Shown: positions 32,304 to 44,479, numbered from the stretch's first letter. The stretch is 64,000 nucleotides of DNA from Chlorops oryzae (GCA_020466095.1 CM035807.1:25014129-25078128), one strand, 5' to 3'. Program-made: numbers and translations. Notes: generated by a model not told the origin, from the sequence alone.

Positions 32304-34604
32304 ATGAAGAAAGCCGGACAGCTAGCAACTAAAAATAAAACTAATGCCGTCAAGGCTAAAATAAATACACCGAAAAAGGGTCTGGTGACACCAAAAAAGG
32401 TACAACAGAAAGAAAATGGCCTGAAAAAGGGAGGAGCAGGAAGAAAGCCATTGCCAGCGAAAAATGGAAACGGGGCGAACAAGAAGATAAAAGAAGATGA
32501 TTCTGATGAAGATGATTCTGATGAAGAGTTGGATAATTTGCAAGAAGGAAGTGGTGAGAGCAATGGGACAGAAAATGGAGTAACAGATGAACCTGAAGAT
32601 TCCTCTTCCGATGATGATGGTGTTAGTGGTATCGCCAAGAAACCGTTTGGCAAAATATCAACGAAAATAGAAGCAGGTGAAGATGATGATGACGACGATG
32701 ATGACGAAGATGAAGATGATGACGATGATGACGAAGATGAAGATGATGACGATGATGACGAAGATGATGATGAGGAAGATGAAGAGGAAGACGAGGATGA
32801 GCATGAACAAGCTGAAGGCGATGAAAAGGAAGTTGGTGAAGAACAAGAAGAGGATGATGATGATGACGACGAAGGACCAATTGAAGAAGCTACAAAAAAG
32901 GAAAGTCCAAAAAAGGAAACTAAAACAGAAAAGAAGGAAGTGCCAGATTGGTCAAAACTACAAAACAAAACAAACAACGCTGCCCCAGATTTAGGGCCAG
33001 ACAATGGTAATACTACAGTTAATGTTACCAGATTGAAAAACGATACAACAGAAGAAGATATCAAGAATTTTTTCAAGTCATGTGGGGAAGTCAAATCAGT
33101 TCATCTCCGAAAGGGCAGTAGGATGCAATGTGCAACCGTGAAATTTTTCGATGAAGCTTCCAAAGAAGCTGCTTTAAAAATGCACAATTCTATACTGAAC
33201 GACGGTACTATACTCGTTCAAGGTTCGAAAAAATTTAATAGAAATGATGATGTGGAACGTACCATTACGCTTACGAATGTTGAAAAACTCGGTAATTAGA
33301 AATCAAATTCTATAGATTTGCATATTTTATGTTCATAATGTGTACTACGTTTTTAGATAAGCTGGAAGGAGTAAGACTGGAGAAGATATTTTCGGAATGT
33401 GGCGAAATTGCAGAAATGACTGTTTTATGCGATCCAATGGTTTTGGCATTCATCACTTTCAAAAGTAAAGAAGGTGCAGAAAAAGCTCATAAATTGAATG
33501 GCACCATTCAGGATGGTCTTAGCATTGAGATAAGAGCCTATTCTCCATTCAAACCGAAAACAACAATTTTTGTTTCAAATATTTCAAAAGGTAAGTTTTA
33601 CCATACAATCAATTAGAACTCTTACTGGATGAAAAAACGCCTTCAAAAAAAGTTCCGAGTGAATTAAAAATCTCTTTGAATTCCTATTCCCATATCGTCG
33701 GCTTAAAGTGTAAACCTGCTAAGTCCACTTTTAACCGATTCTGACTTTTCGATGTCATTCGAAAGCAAAAAGCACACTGCATCGTCAGGCACAAAAATCT
33801 TTTTTAATTTCAAATTCTAAATACGGAGAAATTGGTGATGAATAGAACCGCTAAATCCAACTGTGGTCAAAGTTCACTGCTAACACCACCAAGTGACTCC
33901 AAGTAAACTTTGTATAGTGCACAGAATCGACCATCCATATTTTGGGTCTCCTTTCCAAGCTTGAAGTCTTGAAAAAAAAGTGTTTTTTGTTTACCCTGTA
34001 AAGTTTTGAAATTGTTAGTAAGCAGGTTTACACTTTAAGCCGACGATATGAAAAAAATTATTTTTACACCATATTAGGGTTGAAAAGTAATTGACATCAA
34101 GGGCAGAGACGATGTTTGTGATTTTGGAAAGAAATTTATATATATTTTTTTTATATTATATTTTTAGATGCGACCGAAGCTGATATACGAAAAATGTTTG
34201 AATCTTGTAGTCCTATCGAAGTTAAACTAAGAAATTTCGGTACGCCACGTAGTACAAGTATAATAAGATTTGGAAATGAAGAGGATTTCTGCAAATCGTT
34301 CTTGCTTCATGATGAGTTGCTACTTGGAAAACGTTTGTCTTTGGCACCATTTTCACGCCAGAAACAAACTACTTTCCAAAACAGACCGTTTCAGGATAAG
34401 AGGCCGTATTCCCATTCGTTCCAAGGAAATAGGCCCAATTCAGGTCCGTTCAAAGGCAAGAAGCCATATTCGGGTCCGTTCCAAGGTAAAAGACAACACC
34501 AGACTCCATCCGATGGCCTCAAACCAAATTCAAATATGTGGAAGAGCGGGCCACCGAAGAAAAAATCAAAGTTAGGTTTTAAAGGGCAGGCTGGAAATGA
34601 GTAA
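32304..34604 (+). CDS. mod: modulo copy 4 (552 aa), intact
   Basis: Exons 32304-33291, 33357-33590 and 34168-34604 join in frame to 552 codons plus TAA. The N-terminus is near-identical to the other copies. The acidic tract is longer by one nine-residue EDEDDDDDD-type unit, while two residues are missing just before it (SSSDDDG in place of SSSDEDDDG). RRM1 is of the copy 3 type; RRM2 has the copy-2-like EKAHKLNGT at its end; RRM3 differs from the others (ESCSPIEVKLRNFGTPRST). It ends in the basic KPF-rich tail and stops at TAA two codons past the position of the other stops, with its own 3' flank (AATAAA at 34799) that copies 2 and 3 lack. It may therefore carry the ancestral 3' end of the locus, which is inference. 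Confidence 0.85.
33696..34045. mobile_element. 350-bp MITE in intron 2 of mod copy 4
   Basis: The same element and site as in copy 3, here with clean ATAT duplications on both sides. Copy 2 has the empty site cccatatgaaaa. Confidence 0.75.
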
Positions 34605-35583
34605 GGAAAACTTCAAGAAGTATACATAATACCTTGTTAATTTTAACTCACGCAATGTTTAAAAGCATCTATGAAAAATTTAATAAGTAAAATTTTAAAA
34701 TAAGAGAAATCATTTCTGCGTATCTTTTCATTTGAATTCTTACACTGTTTTTCATAAGAAGTTGTAATAGGTTTATTAATGGTTTATAATTCTAATAGAA
34801 TAAAATGGTTTGTATTAACGCACAGGACATAACAGGTTTAAGAAGGCTTTACGATGGAAATTAAACAAATTCGAAAACATAATTTTTCCGATTGTTCTTT
34901 TGACATTGCTTTTATTTCGCTTGAAATCAAAATGCGTCACCCAACTTTTCGCTTTTAAGAAAATATAGATTTTTTTTTATCGTAAATTATTTAAAAATAG
35001 AAGACATGGCAACCCAAGAGCTCCTTGGAACTTAAAATACTTTCAGATAAAAATACTGTTGCATTGCATAGAATCATCACACATATCAAGAATTGTAATT
35101 GCATTATAAGTATCGAATCCTTACTCTATAGAGAGAAAATGTAATGTAATATTAGGTGATGATGTATAAAAGGAAACATCAAAGAGTGGTCGAGTTCATT
35201 ATAATTAAAGTATAATTTCGAACCGTCAATCGCTCTAAACCGATTTCTTGAAGGATAACAGTTATCGTTTACCGTTCAACCGTAAGCAGTGCTCTATTTT
35301 TTACAAAAAAGTTTTCGATATTAAGTTTTTTCTTTTTATAAGATTTTTATTTATGAGATGGTATGGAAAATGAAAGCCTTCCCTGTTAATAATTAATAAA
35401 AAACTTTAAAAAAAAATGGATACGTACTTCTACATAGACCACTTGTTTCATAAGAAAAAAGAAAATATTCCAGCTTCCCTTCCTTTTGCAAAATAACATT
35501 AAAGAAACCAATCAGCTTTTATAAAGCTTTATTTTCGAGTGACGAAGCCAAGTTTTTAATTCATCATTCAAAATACATATCGA
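34605..35583. other. 3' flank of mod copy 4
   Basis: AATAAA at 34799-34804 is a plausible poly(A) signal for copy 4, 195 bp after the stop. The rest is AT-rich with no gene. Confidence 0.5.
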
Positions 35584-37144
35584 TAGCTTCGGATAGAAAG
35601 GGCGTAACTCATTATTTTGCTACTTTACAGAAGAAGGAAAAAACTTCATAAAATCGCAAAGGTTAGATATTTAAAAAAAGTTTAAACGCAAAGTCAATTA
35701 AATACTACGCACGAAATTTGTTTTAGGCTTGAATTTTTATTTTTTCTGTGTTTCGAGCAGTTTTCTGAGTTAGGGCTTTTTGATATCAATTTTCGTTCAA
35801 AACACGTGAGTTAGGTCTTTGTACGCAAAGTTTAAAATATAAATAAAATTATAAGATGCGATCCAGCACTATACTATAACCAATAATATCGGTTAGTGGT
35901 TTCTATTGATAAAATTAATTCAAAACAAATATTTTTTGAACACATTATTCACTGTTTCCACGTTCGTGTCTTGAGTCTTTGCATGCATACAGACCAAGAG
36001 AGACATGCAAAGACTCAAGAAACGAACGTAAAAACAGTGAAAAATGCGTTTCAAAAAATATTTGTTTTGAATTAATTTTATCAATAGAAACCACTAACCG
36101 ATATTATTGGTTATAGTCTCAAAAAACTCGTCATAGATTGAGGTTTGCGGCATTTGAGTAGAAAATTAATTTTTTTTCTACTAGGGTCATTATTTGGCCA
36201 GTTAGGGGATGGAACCCAAAATTCAGTTTTAAAAAAAATAATAATTATAACATATTATTAAAACATACCAAAAACGAATCCAATATTCTTCATATTAAGC
36301 TCGTTTAAAAGCTACTTGTGTAAATTTTTCGAATATACATACTGAACATGCTCGTTCTTGTTCCTACGGCATCTATATTATAGATTGAAGTTCGTGAGGC
36401 ATTTTTCTTTAATTTAAGCCTATTTATGTATGGGGACCCCCCTAAGGAGGGGAGATAGGGGGTCAGTATGTTGGGAAAAAATGTTAATGAGACAAAGTTA
36501 ATGGGTGTCGGTCAAACATTTGACTCCTCTAGGGGCACTCTGGGGCTAGTTAGGACAGTGGGGGGAAAATTCATAAAAAAAATTACTTTTGTATTGGAGC
36601 CCCCTTAAGGAGTGGAGATAGGGGGATGGTATTTTTGGATAAATTGTTGGGAATAAAAAAATAATGGTAGTTGGTCCTACATTTGACCCCTCTAGGAGCC
36701 ACTCTGCTTACAGTAACATCAAAAATTTGGAAAAAAATCAAAAATTAAATTTTTCAAATGACTTGATGCGTGACATTTTTTTACAAAATAACCTTAAAAT
36801 TAGTATTTTATGAAGTCTTTAATAAAAGTTCATCGTACTATGATACAGGAAAAGAGTTTCAAAAAAAGTCATCACCCTAATGCACACGCACAGTTATGAA
36901 TGTTAATTTATAGGTCTCGCCATCACTGGCGTAGTTGAACGTCTTTTTGTGAGTTAGGGCTTTTTTCTTTCGCAAAATTGTTCGCTATGAGTTAGGGCTT
37001 TTTTAAAAGTAACTATATCTTCGGTATTTTCAATCAAAGGTCGTCAATTTTTTTGGAGGGGGTGTATTTGAGAGTCGACCATCAGAAAATGCAAAAATCT
37101 CGTTTAAAAAAAAAAATGAGTTACGCCCTTTCTATCCGAAGCTA
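35584..37144. mobile_element. 1.56-kb TIR element
   Basis: The ends TAGCTTCGGATAGAAAGGGC and inverse (gccctttctatccgaagcta) continue gtaactcat, about 30 bp of TIR. The word gagttagggctttttt recurs near both ends (35769, 36953, 36989). Internal repeats of a ccccttaagga / ggagataggggg text at 36430-36470 and 36598-36630. No transposase recognised. Confidence 0.65.
35873..36117. repeat. 245-bp near-perfect palindrome
   Basis: Left arm ACTATAACCAATAATATCGG and its inverse at the right end; arms of about 115 bp meet near 35985-35995 (agactcaaga / tcttgagtct). It is nested in the 1.56-kb TIR element and is probably a foldback MITE. Confidence 0.75.
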
Positions 37145-37833
37145 ACGATATACACTTTAAACAGTAAGGCAATTGTGAAGGGGATTGACCATCGCAATGG
37201 ATTTGCCCAAATGTAAAATAATTTTTTAGCTGCCTTTTTAACACAATCCCCTTGAAATTTGGAAATACAATAAAAGCTCAAGTTTCATTCAAAAAATGTC
37301 TAAAATTTTCATATTAAATAGCAATTTTTGTGATTTTGGTAGCATACTCTAGTTCTGGAGGTATAAAAAAAACTTCCGATAAGTTCATTTTCAAACTCAG
37401 CTTTACTCGTGCTTTACGGAATTTTAGATCCGAATTTCGTTATCATAGATCAATTCTATTAAAAAAATCTATAGACAGACAGGCGGTCATATTTGTGGTA
37501 AACTCTACCTCAAGTAGTTTTGATTTCTTTTTGGGTATAGTAAAATAGAACTAGAGTTTAAAAATGGTATTCGCCTGAAAAGAAGGTCAGTGTCATGCAT
37601 TTCTAAATAGTTAAATATACCCAAGAAGCCATGAATATATCTCTTGTAAATTGTTCAATATGTTTTTGCGCTGAAGTTCCCAGATCCGATTGATTGAAAA
37701 ATAGCAATTTAATATGCAGTATTTGAACGACATCAAATTTCATTCAGTAAAACAACTATTATATTTTGATCGCGAAATATGAATGTTATATAATTGATTA
37801 TATACATATAAGAAAACTTAAATTAGAGACATA
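37145..37833. other. gene-free DNA and TMEM199 3' side
   Basis: No exon or element recognised. The part next to 37834 should contain the 3' UTR of the TMEM199-like gene on the minus strand. Confidence 0.4.
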
Positions 37834-38785
37834 TCAGTCCGAATGCGATTTTTTAATTTTCGTCGGGCTTTGATTGTAATGATTTGTTGTCGCCGTTGAC
37901 GCTTCATCGAATTCGTTAAGTTTTTTTGCTAAGAAATAAATTTCAGCTAATGCAATAATAAGGGCAAACATAATTCCCATTAGAAGTCTTAGTCCGAAAT
38001 CGAGACCTCCAAAAATCAATTCCAACCCAAGAAACCCGAAAACGAATCCCGCAACGACAGATAGCACAAATTGGAAAACAGCGATGATCTGCTTGTTGAG
38101 AGATTTCACTAAAGAATGTAGAGAATAATGTGTGATATGTGAATAGAACTGAAAATTATTATTGAATACGAACGAGCTTACTTTGATAAGCAATAGTATC
38201 TTCTGGGTAATTCTTTAATACTGCATCAACGTTTTTTGTCATTTTCATGTACTCTCGATTTTGTTGCTCCCGACGAAGCTTTACACAACGAGCCTCCAAC
38301 ACCGGATTCCGCTCAATGATTTCATTTTCTGGCAGTACAACAGCATTTTTCTCCTTCATGAAATTATGTAAATATATTTTCAGTCCTTTTTCTTTTCTTA
38401 AATGAGCAAAAAATTTATTTAACCAACGCAGATCTTCTAAATAAAGGTAACCAGTTTCGGTCTCATCATCTTTATTACTCTCGCCCATTTTTCCTGGTTT
38501 CCGTAGCTTCGAATCATCAATGGCATTGTCTTTCTTAATAGATTCCACCGAACCATCGTTTAAACTTTCAATCAATTTAAAATCAATTGATGGCTGTTCT
38601 TTATTGGTTTCATACGCCAATGTTTCAATACTATTTGACAGACTATAGCCATTTGTTTTCAGAAGCCTCGCAATATTTGCTGTTGTCTCAGAAATTTCAT
38701 TCTTATGCGTATCAATAATTTGAAGTAGATCGCGGGAAACCTTAACTCTTACACGACAATCTTTGATTGTTGTTGTTGTAGACAT
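37834..38785 (-). CDS. TMEM199/Vma12-like V-ATPase assembly factor (292 aa)
   Basis: Exons 38182-38785 and 37834-38108 (intron 38109-38181, 73 nt, gtaagc...ttag) join in frame as YQ|MKSLNKQIIAVFQ. The cytosolic region contains LRKEKGLKIYLHNFMKEKNA and RREQQNREYMKMTKNV, matching the Vma12/TMEM199 domain. Two membrane segments follow at about 209-234 and 244-263, joined by a short GGLDFG loop. The tail is short and polar. Members of this family sit in the ER/Golgi membranes and help assemble the V0 sector of the V-ATPase. The protein is longer than human TMEM199 (208 aa, recalled) because of a polar insertion at about 65-110. The ATG lies only 2 nt after the muted stop, with A at -3, which suggests a shared dicistronic transcript. 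Confidence 0.85.
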
Positions 38786-38787
38786 GC

Positions 38788-39366
38788 TTAATCTTCGGGA
38801 ATGTTTAATTTTATCTGAAGATCTGAATAAAGTTCAGCAATTTCTTCCTCTTTCTCTTCGAAGGAATTCGCCACACGTCGATATGCGTGTTCCAGATCCT
38901 TATCAAAGGTTTCTTTTCGCTGAGAACGTAATGCACGTGACTTTATTAGCTTTTCACTTACCTTTAAATTTATTAAAAAATTATAACTGATGGAATTCTC
39001 TAAAAACATTTTCACTTACCGGATTCACTTTCTTGGCTTTGGCTAGTAAATTCTCTACGCCATGAAGCACTCGATCCACTTCGGCAGAAAGATTGGATAA
39101 TTGTGCTTCACCCGTTAATATATAACGACTTGAAAGATCGTACTTTATTTCGCCAGTTGTAGTTATAATTTTGAACAGCTGTTCAACATCCCGATCATTC
39201 CGTTTAGTTTCAAAATTTACAACAAACGATTCAATTTCACCAGCTAGAAATGGTCGATGATCAAAAATTCGCTGCTGCCAACTATAGAACTCTGAAAATA
39301 GATTCAGGTTATTAGGAGTATCTTTTAGGGATAGGATGTGTTACCTTCTGCCAGCTGCTCAAACAT
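38788..39366 (-). CDS. muted: Muted / BLOC-1 subunit 5 (155 aa)
   Basis: Exons 39345-39366, 39020-39291 and 38788-38961, with introns of 53 and 58 nt, join to MFEQLAEEFYSWQQRIFDHR ... DLQIKLNIPED. The block RIFDHRPFLAGEIESFVVNF followed by ETKRNDRDVEQL matches the signature of vertebrate Muted (RLLDHRPVIQGET...FEEKR, recalled). The rest is mostly helical and coiled-coil-like (KSRALRSQRKETFDKDLEHA). BLOC-1 acts in the biogenesis of lysosome-related organelles such as pigment granules. The last intron has the same AGGTAAGTGAAAA text at its donor and at the acceptor-side exon start, so the boundary was fixed by the GT-AG rule. The TAA at 38788-38790 is followed by GC and then the TMEM199 ATG. 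Confidence 0.8.
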
Positions 39367-40374
39367 TTTCTAATGCAAATTGATCACATGCTCAGATTAT
39401 AAAGCAGGCTGCACACGCTGGTTGCATGAACGTGAACACAAATTGTTTTGTTTGTGGTGTTTTTTTTTTTTTTTTTTTTTTTAACTTATTCCCGGTTTCC
39501 ACACACAATTTTTCTTTCGAAATTCTTTAGTTATTAGAAGTAGTATTATTACGTAGGCAGCGAGCTTTTAAAGACCATTTTTGTACCCCCCCGTGTAAGC
39601 ATCATTTAGTCATAAATCGATCACCAATCATTTATATGGTGTAAGTATTTTTCGAACCCAGCCTCCACTTAAGGTCCCCGTTATCTACAACCAAAGAACA
39701 AAGAAGCGGTTTCTTTATCGGCAGAAAAAATTTTCGGCTCATTTTTGCATGTCTTGCGCTTGGAGAAGAAAAGGAATTAATTAAAAATAATGGAAAATGT
39801 TACGACAAAATATACAAAATTTTATGTATTTAACGTGGCATAATAAAGCCTTCAAATATGTCCCCTATTTCGATCAAATATTCATTCTTGCGTTGGAGAA
39901 ATCAGGATTATTGCCCAAGTCCTTGAAATTGTTTGATTTTTTATGTATTTAGCCAGTGCCATTTAGTAAAAATTAATCGTTCCCATTTCTAACAAATAAT
40001 TCGGATTTTTGTATGAATGAAGTACTTAGGCCGGCTATTGCCCTTGCAGCTTGTTTGTGTGGAGCTTGCCTTAGTCACGTAGTTCGTAGGCTTGCCATTA
40101 TAGTAAAAATAAGTTTTTGCGGGCGATTTTCTTAAAAAGATCTATGAAAATATTAAAAGACTTTTATAATTTAAAGAAATTTATGAATATTAAAACTTTC
40201 CATTAAAACACATACGAACTAATCTCTAAAAGTTGATAGTTTAAATAAACTTCTTCCGGTACAATTACACTCGACAGCCCTGCCACATTTGCGAAGAAAC
40301 ATCGCGAAAAAATCTCCATCACACTTCAAAAACTAAAACAAAAAGGAAGGAAGAAGGAGGCGATTTCTGTCAGG
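39367..40374. promoter_or_regulatory. divergent promoter region between muted and PSR
   Basis: About 1 kb separates the divergent start codons. It contains a T run at about 39463-39482 and no recognisable element or gene. It must hold both 5' UTRs and promoters; no exact DRE was seen. Confidence 0.45.
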
Positions 40375-41909
40375 ATGAGTGAGGAATTCAAGCTGCCCAA
40401 GCGATCCAGAAAGCGGCTACGTGAAGTCAAACGAAAAGCTCGTCCTGAACTTGGCGAGAAAGAATCTTGGTTCGCTTTAAGATATTTTGAAAATTTCACA
40501 AACTTTAAGGAATTTGATGACAACGCGGAACGAATAGATGAAAACGAAGTATCGTGTACTGAATTTATTGACCGCTATGAACGTGATTATAAACCAGTGG
40601 TCATTGAAGGTTGTCAGGAGCACTGGATGGCGCTGGAAAAATGGACGATGCCGCGTTTGGCGAAAAAATATCGAAACCAAAAATTCAAATGCGGCGAAGA
40701 TAATGAAGGTTAATAACCTTTTATTTTATTCAGCACGATTCTGAACATTCCCATCAATTTTCTTCCCCAAATATTTAAAAAAGAAGTTTACTCTCGGATT
40801 ATTCAGAATCGGGCTGTATTTTTATTATTAATTATTTTTTTGGATCCCTGAAGGTATATATATATATATATATATGGCTCCTCATCAATTTCCATACTCA
40901 TCTATTTTCTATTTCCAAGGTTATAGTGTAAAAATGAAAATGAAATACTACACCGAGTACATGCGAACGACAAAGGATGACAGCCCATTGTATATATTTG
41001 ATAGTAGCTTTGGAGAGCACCATCGTAGACGTAAGCTCTTGGATGACTATACTGTGCCGAAGTACTTTCGCGACGATTTGTTTAAGTACTGTGGCGAAGA
41101 GAGAAGGTTTGTATAGGGCTTTAATACCTATACTTATAATAATAATTATTGTATAAGAAACAATAACTAAATAATAGGTATATCCTTTTTCTCGCAGACC
41201 ACCATATCGTTGGTTTGTAATGGGACCAGCACGCTCTGGTACTGGCATTCATATCGATCCATTAGGAACGTCAGCATGGAATGCGCTCGTTCGCGGACAT
41301 AAACGATGGTGTCTCTTTCCGACACAAACGCCCAAAGAGCTCATTAAAGTTCCAGGGAACTTAGGCGGAAAGCAACGTGATGAGGCGATTACATGGTTTA
41401 GTACAATATACCCGAAAACTCGACAGCCAGATTGGCCGCTGGAATTTAGACCAATCGAGATACTGCAAAAGCCTGGCGAAACTGTCTTCGTACCCGGCGG
41501 TTGGTGGCATGTTGTATTAAATCTTGATGATACAATTGCGGTCACTCAGAATTTTTGCAGTCGCACTAATTTTCCAGTTGTCTGGCATAAAACTGTACGT
41601 GGACGTCCGAAGCTATCGCGCAAATGGTTGCGTGTTCTTCGTGACAAAGAGCCCGAATTAGCTAAAATTGCAGAAAGTATTAAGGTTGATCAAAGTTCTG
41701 GATTCGCATCGGATAGTTCCAGTAATTCAAGTTCGTCGTCTTCAAGTTCCTCTTCAAGTTCATCGTCGGATAGTGAGCCGCACAATGGTAGCAGGAGACG
41801 AGGTCGGAGTTGCGACAGCGCTTCGAATACTGACAGTGGGCAGGAAAGCCTGACGGCTAAGAAGAAGAAAAAGCGTCGTATGGGCGATGGAATGGGTGCT
41901 AATTTATGA
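40375..41909 (+). CDS. PSR: JMJD6 / PSR, JmjC-domain oxygenase (410 aa)
   Basis: Exons 40375-40708, 40920-41106 and 41198-41909 join in frame ([16 protein letters not shown] and [15 protein letters not shown]). The N-terminus is basic ([16 protein letters not shown]). The JmjC core carries the iron ligands H192 and D194 in [10 protein letters not shown] and H278 in [11 protein letters not shown], with the 2-oxoglutarate lysine K209 in GHKRWC; each is offset by +5 from the human numbering I recall (H187, D189, H273, K204). The C-terminus has a poly-Ser run and a basic KKKKKRR patch. The family is nuclear and Fe(II)/2-oxoglutarate-dependent: lysyl hydroxylation of splicing factors and proposed arginine demethylation. 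The older phosphatidylserine-receptor name is historical. All key residues are intact. Intron 1 contains an 86-bp MITE. Confidence 0.95.
40731..40816. mobile_element. CAGCCCGATTCTAAA-family MITE in PSR intron 1
   Basis: The ends CAGCACGATTCTGAACATTC and (inverse) CAGCCCGATTCTGAATAATC bound 86 bp within the 211-nt intron. It is one of five family members in the window. Confidence 0.65.
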
Positions 41910-42857
41910 TATCATCCATCGGGACGGTCAAACACGAGTATGACTGCTACAGACAAGAACAGCAAAAATGTTGGTTTGATTAAAACGTTGCAAAAACAGT
42001 TTCGATCGCAACTTCATTGTAAAAGTTAACATTAAAACAAAAAAAAAAAAAAAAACACCGCAAAGATGTACAGAACTAGTAAAATTGAGCTATCGACTTA
42101 TAATGTTCCTTTCTTTGACGATCTGATGCGGAATAAATTACAGATTACAATTTAAATAAAGAGATTGGCACATGATTAGATAATTAATCGGTTAATGAAT
42201 TCTACCATACATTTGCGCTTGTAATTATTTATTGCAATGAATCTAAGAATAAAGATGAAAATATTCAAAAGTTCTTCTTTTTATAGTTGATGCCTAATTA
42301 TTTGTAAACAACTTATCAGATGTAAAATTTAGAAGGTTTCAGTCTTTTTTCGGGGAAAGAACAGACAACTTTAGAATAAATTAAAAATAATTTAACCCAA
42401 AAATGCAGAACTTCAATTGACCCTTATTTTATATGTGTACCAACCAATTTCGAGGGAGTTGAGTAGAAAAATTTTTAGCATTTAGCAACGTATGCAATCA
42501 GCCCGATTCTCAATATTCCCGGAGAATTTAATTTTCTCGAGACTAAAAATCTCCTTTTTTAAATAGAAACGGTAGGAAAGTTATGGGTCAAAAACCCTAT
42601 CCCCATCAAATTTCTTCCCCCAAATATGTAAGAAAGAAGATGTTTGAACTCGAGCAAAGTAATTTCGCCGCCGAATTCGTTTCCCGGGAATATTTAGTAT
42701 CGGGTTGAATATCTTTGCGAAAGAAAAAAAAATTTCTTTTTTATTTAGTTTACTTCGTCTGTAACAGTATCTACATAATGGTTACATTTAATGAATGTAT
42801 GATCTAAGTCAAAAGAATATATCGTCAACTTTAACACATAAAACTTAAGCACTTGCT
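41910..42857. other. convergent 3' region of PSR and RBM34
   Basis: Gene-free. AATAAA near 42155-42160 may serve PSR, and an inverted AATAAA (tttatt, about 42739) may serve RBM34. It contains one CAGCCCGATTCT-family MITE at 42499-42706. Confidence 0.55.
42499..42706. mobile_element. CAGCCCGATTCTAAA-family MITE
   Basis: The ends CAGCCCGATTCTCAATATTC and (inverse) CAACCCGATACTAAATATTC bound 208 bp between PSR and RBM34. Confidence 0.6.
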
Positions 42858-44301
42858 TTAAGCGTCCACTTCTTTTTTGATTTTGGGTGCAATTTTTTTC
42901 GCCAGTCCTTTCATTTCGCTGTTAGGCTTTTTGGTATTTTTCTGCTTTTTAATACCTGTTGCCTTGACACCATGAAAATCGGATTTCTTTTTCTTTTCGA
43001 AAGATTTTTCCGGCATTCCATTCTTTTGCTGCCTATCCTTAATACGTTTTTTAGCTCCCATTGGCTTTGGTTTCTGCGTTCGAGCGGCCTGCTTGTCACG
43101 TGCATCTTTAGCTCCCAGTTTCTTTACTGAGTAACGTTCCACGTGTATCGGACGTTCGTCTAGAAGCGTTTCATTCAATTCCAAAGCTAAGCCAATTGCT
43201 TCAGGCGATTTAAAGCAAACAAAAGCTACGCCCTTACAGCCGTTTTTGCCATTTCCAAGGCAACGTATGTAATCAATTTCTCCGCAATTTGAAAATATCT
43301 CATGCAATTTCTTCTCGTTCGCAGCTAAAAATAGAAGATGGTTAATTCGCTTCTTCAAATACAGTAAAAATTCCATTTTTCAAACTTACAATGCTTGAGA
43401 TTACCAACGAAAAGTGTTCGTTTCGCATCATCTTTGTCTAAATTTGTCTGTTTGTCAGCAGGAGTTATCCTAAGATGGTGAGTCTTAAATTCTAAACCAT
43501 TTAGCTCGAGTGCTTTCTTCGCCTCTTCTGCATCCTTCAAAACGACGTAGGCATTTAAACTTCCAGCTTTCTTACGCTGTTTATGCTTAAAAATAACTTG
43601 TCCCGATGCTGTTCGCAATCGTATAGAACGTACGCCGAATTTAGCAAATAGTTTCATGATTTGCACACGCTTGGTCGTCACTGGTAAATTTCCAACAAAT
43701 ATAGTAGCTGATGGATCTCGAACAAAAGGCTCTAAGAATTCGTTTTTTATTACAAACAATTTAGCTCTTGAGTAAGATTAAATTGTACGTACCTCTTCCT
43801 TCTTCAGCTTCTTGTTTGAACTTCATTTTCTTATCTTTTTTCTTCCTGTTTTGCTGGGTATTTTCTGAAATTAATTATCGCTAAATTTTAATTCGATTTT
43901 AATATATTTTTTAATTTACCTTTTCCACTGCCAACATCTTCTATGAATTCTTTTTTCACTTTGATTTCCTCCATACCAGATTGAGACGTTACGGGCTGAG
44001 ACTTTTCTAGTTCTTTTTTTTCTTTTAGCTTCAGCTTCTTTGCCAATTTTTTCGATTTCTTTTTTTCGATCCTAGCCAAAGTTTTTTCATCCAACTCTAT
44101 AGCCTTGTCATTGTCATTTGAGTTCGGTTTAGAAGTTTCCTCTCTTTCTCTCTTATCTTTTTTGTTCTCCTGTTTGTTCTTTCCAACTTCAACCTTTCGA
44201 TTTTGATCCTTCTTCAATTGTTTTTTTATTTTATTTATAATCTTGCTTTGCTTTGCAACTTTTTCATGTTCTTCATTCGCTTTTGTTTTAACCTTCTTCA
44301 T
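42858..44301 (-). CDS. RBM34/Nop12-like nucleolar RNA-binding protein (431 aa)
   Basis: Exons 43920-44301, 43793-43864, 43390-43764 and 42858-43324 join in frame to 431 codons plus stop. The start is the ATG at 44301 (MKKVKTKANEE); an open extension upstream lacks coding character. The Lys-rich N-terminal 150 residues are followed by RRM1 (about 171-255, RNP2 TIFVGNLP) and RRM2 (about 266-345, RNP2 RTLFVGNL, RNP1 GVAFVCFK, with IFSNCGEIDYIRC). The Lys-rich C-terminus suits nucleolar targeting. Length and order match RBM34 (yeast Nop12), a pre-60S ribosome biogenesis factor. The last coding exon starts inside RRM2. The gene is convergent with PSR. Confidence 0.85.
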
Positions 44302-44471
44302 TTTTCCCGCTACTATCGATTTATAGGTAAATATATACCTAGCACGTGTTAATAATACTTTGTCACAAGTAAATATATTTACATACAAACATTAACCTGC
44401 TTGGTGCAATATGTATATGTATGTATACTGAAAGTATTTGCAAATCCCAGCAGAAAAAATCACTTTGATGT

Positions 44472-44479
44472 TATCGATG
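44472..44479. promoter_or_regulatory. DRE-like site upstream of RBM34
   Basis: TATCGATG (7 of 8 to the DRE) about 170 bp upstream of the RBM34-like ATG. Confidence 0.35.

Noticed and set aside
40861..40880. AT dinucleotide and TATA-like run before PSR exon 2 as a promoter
   Set aside because: It lies inside PSR intron 1 and is simple sequence; no evidence of an alternative start.
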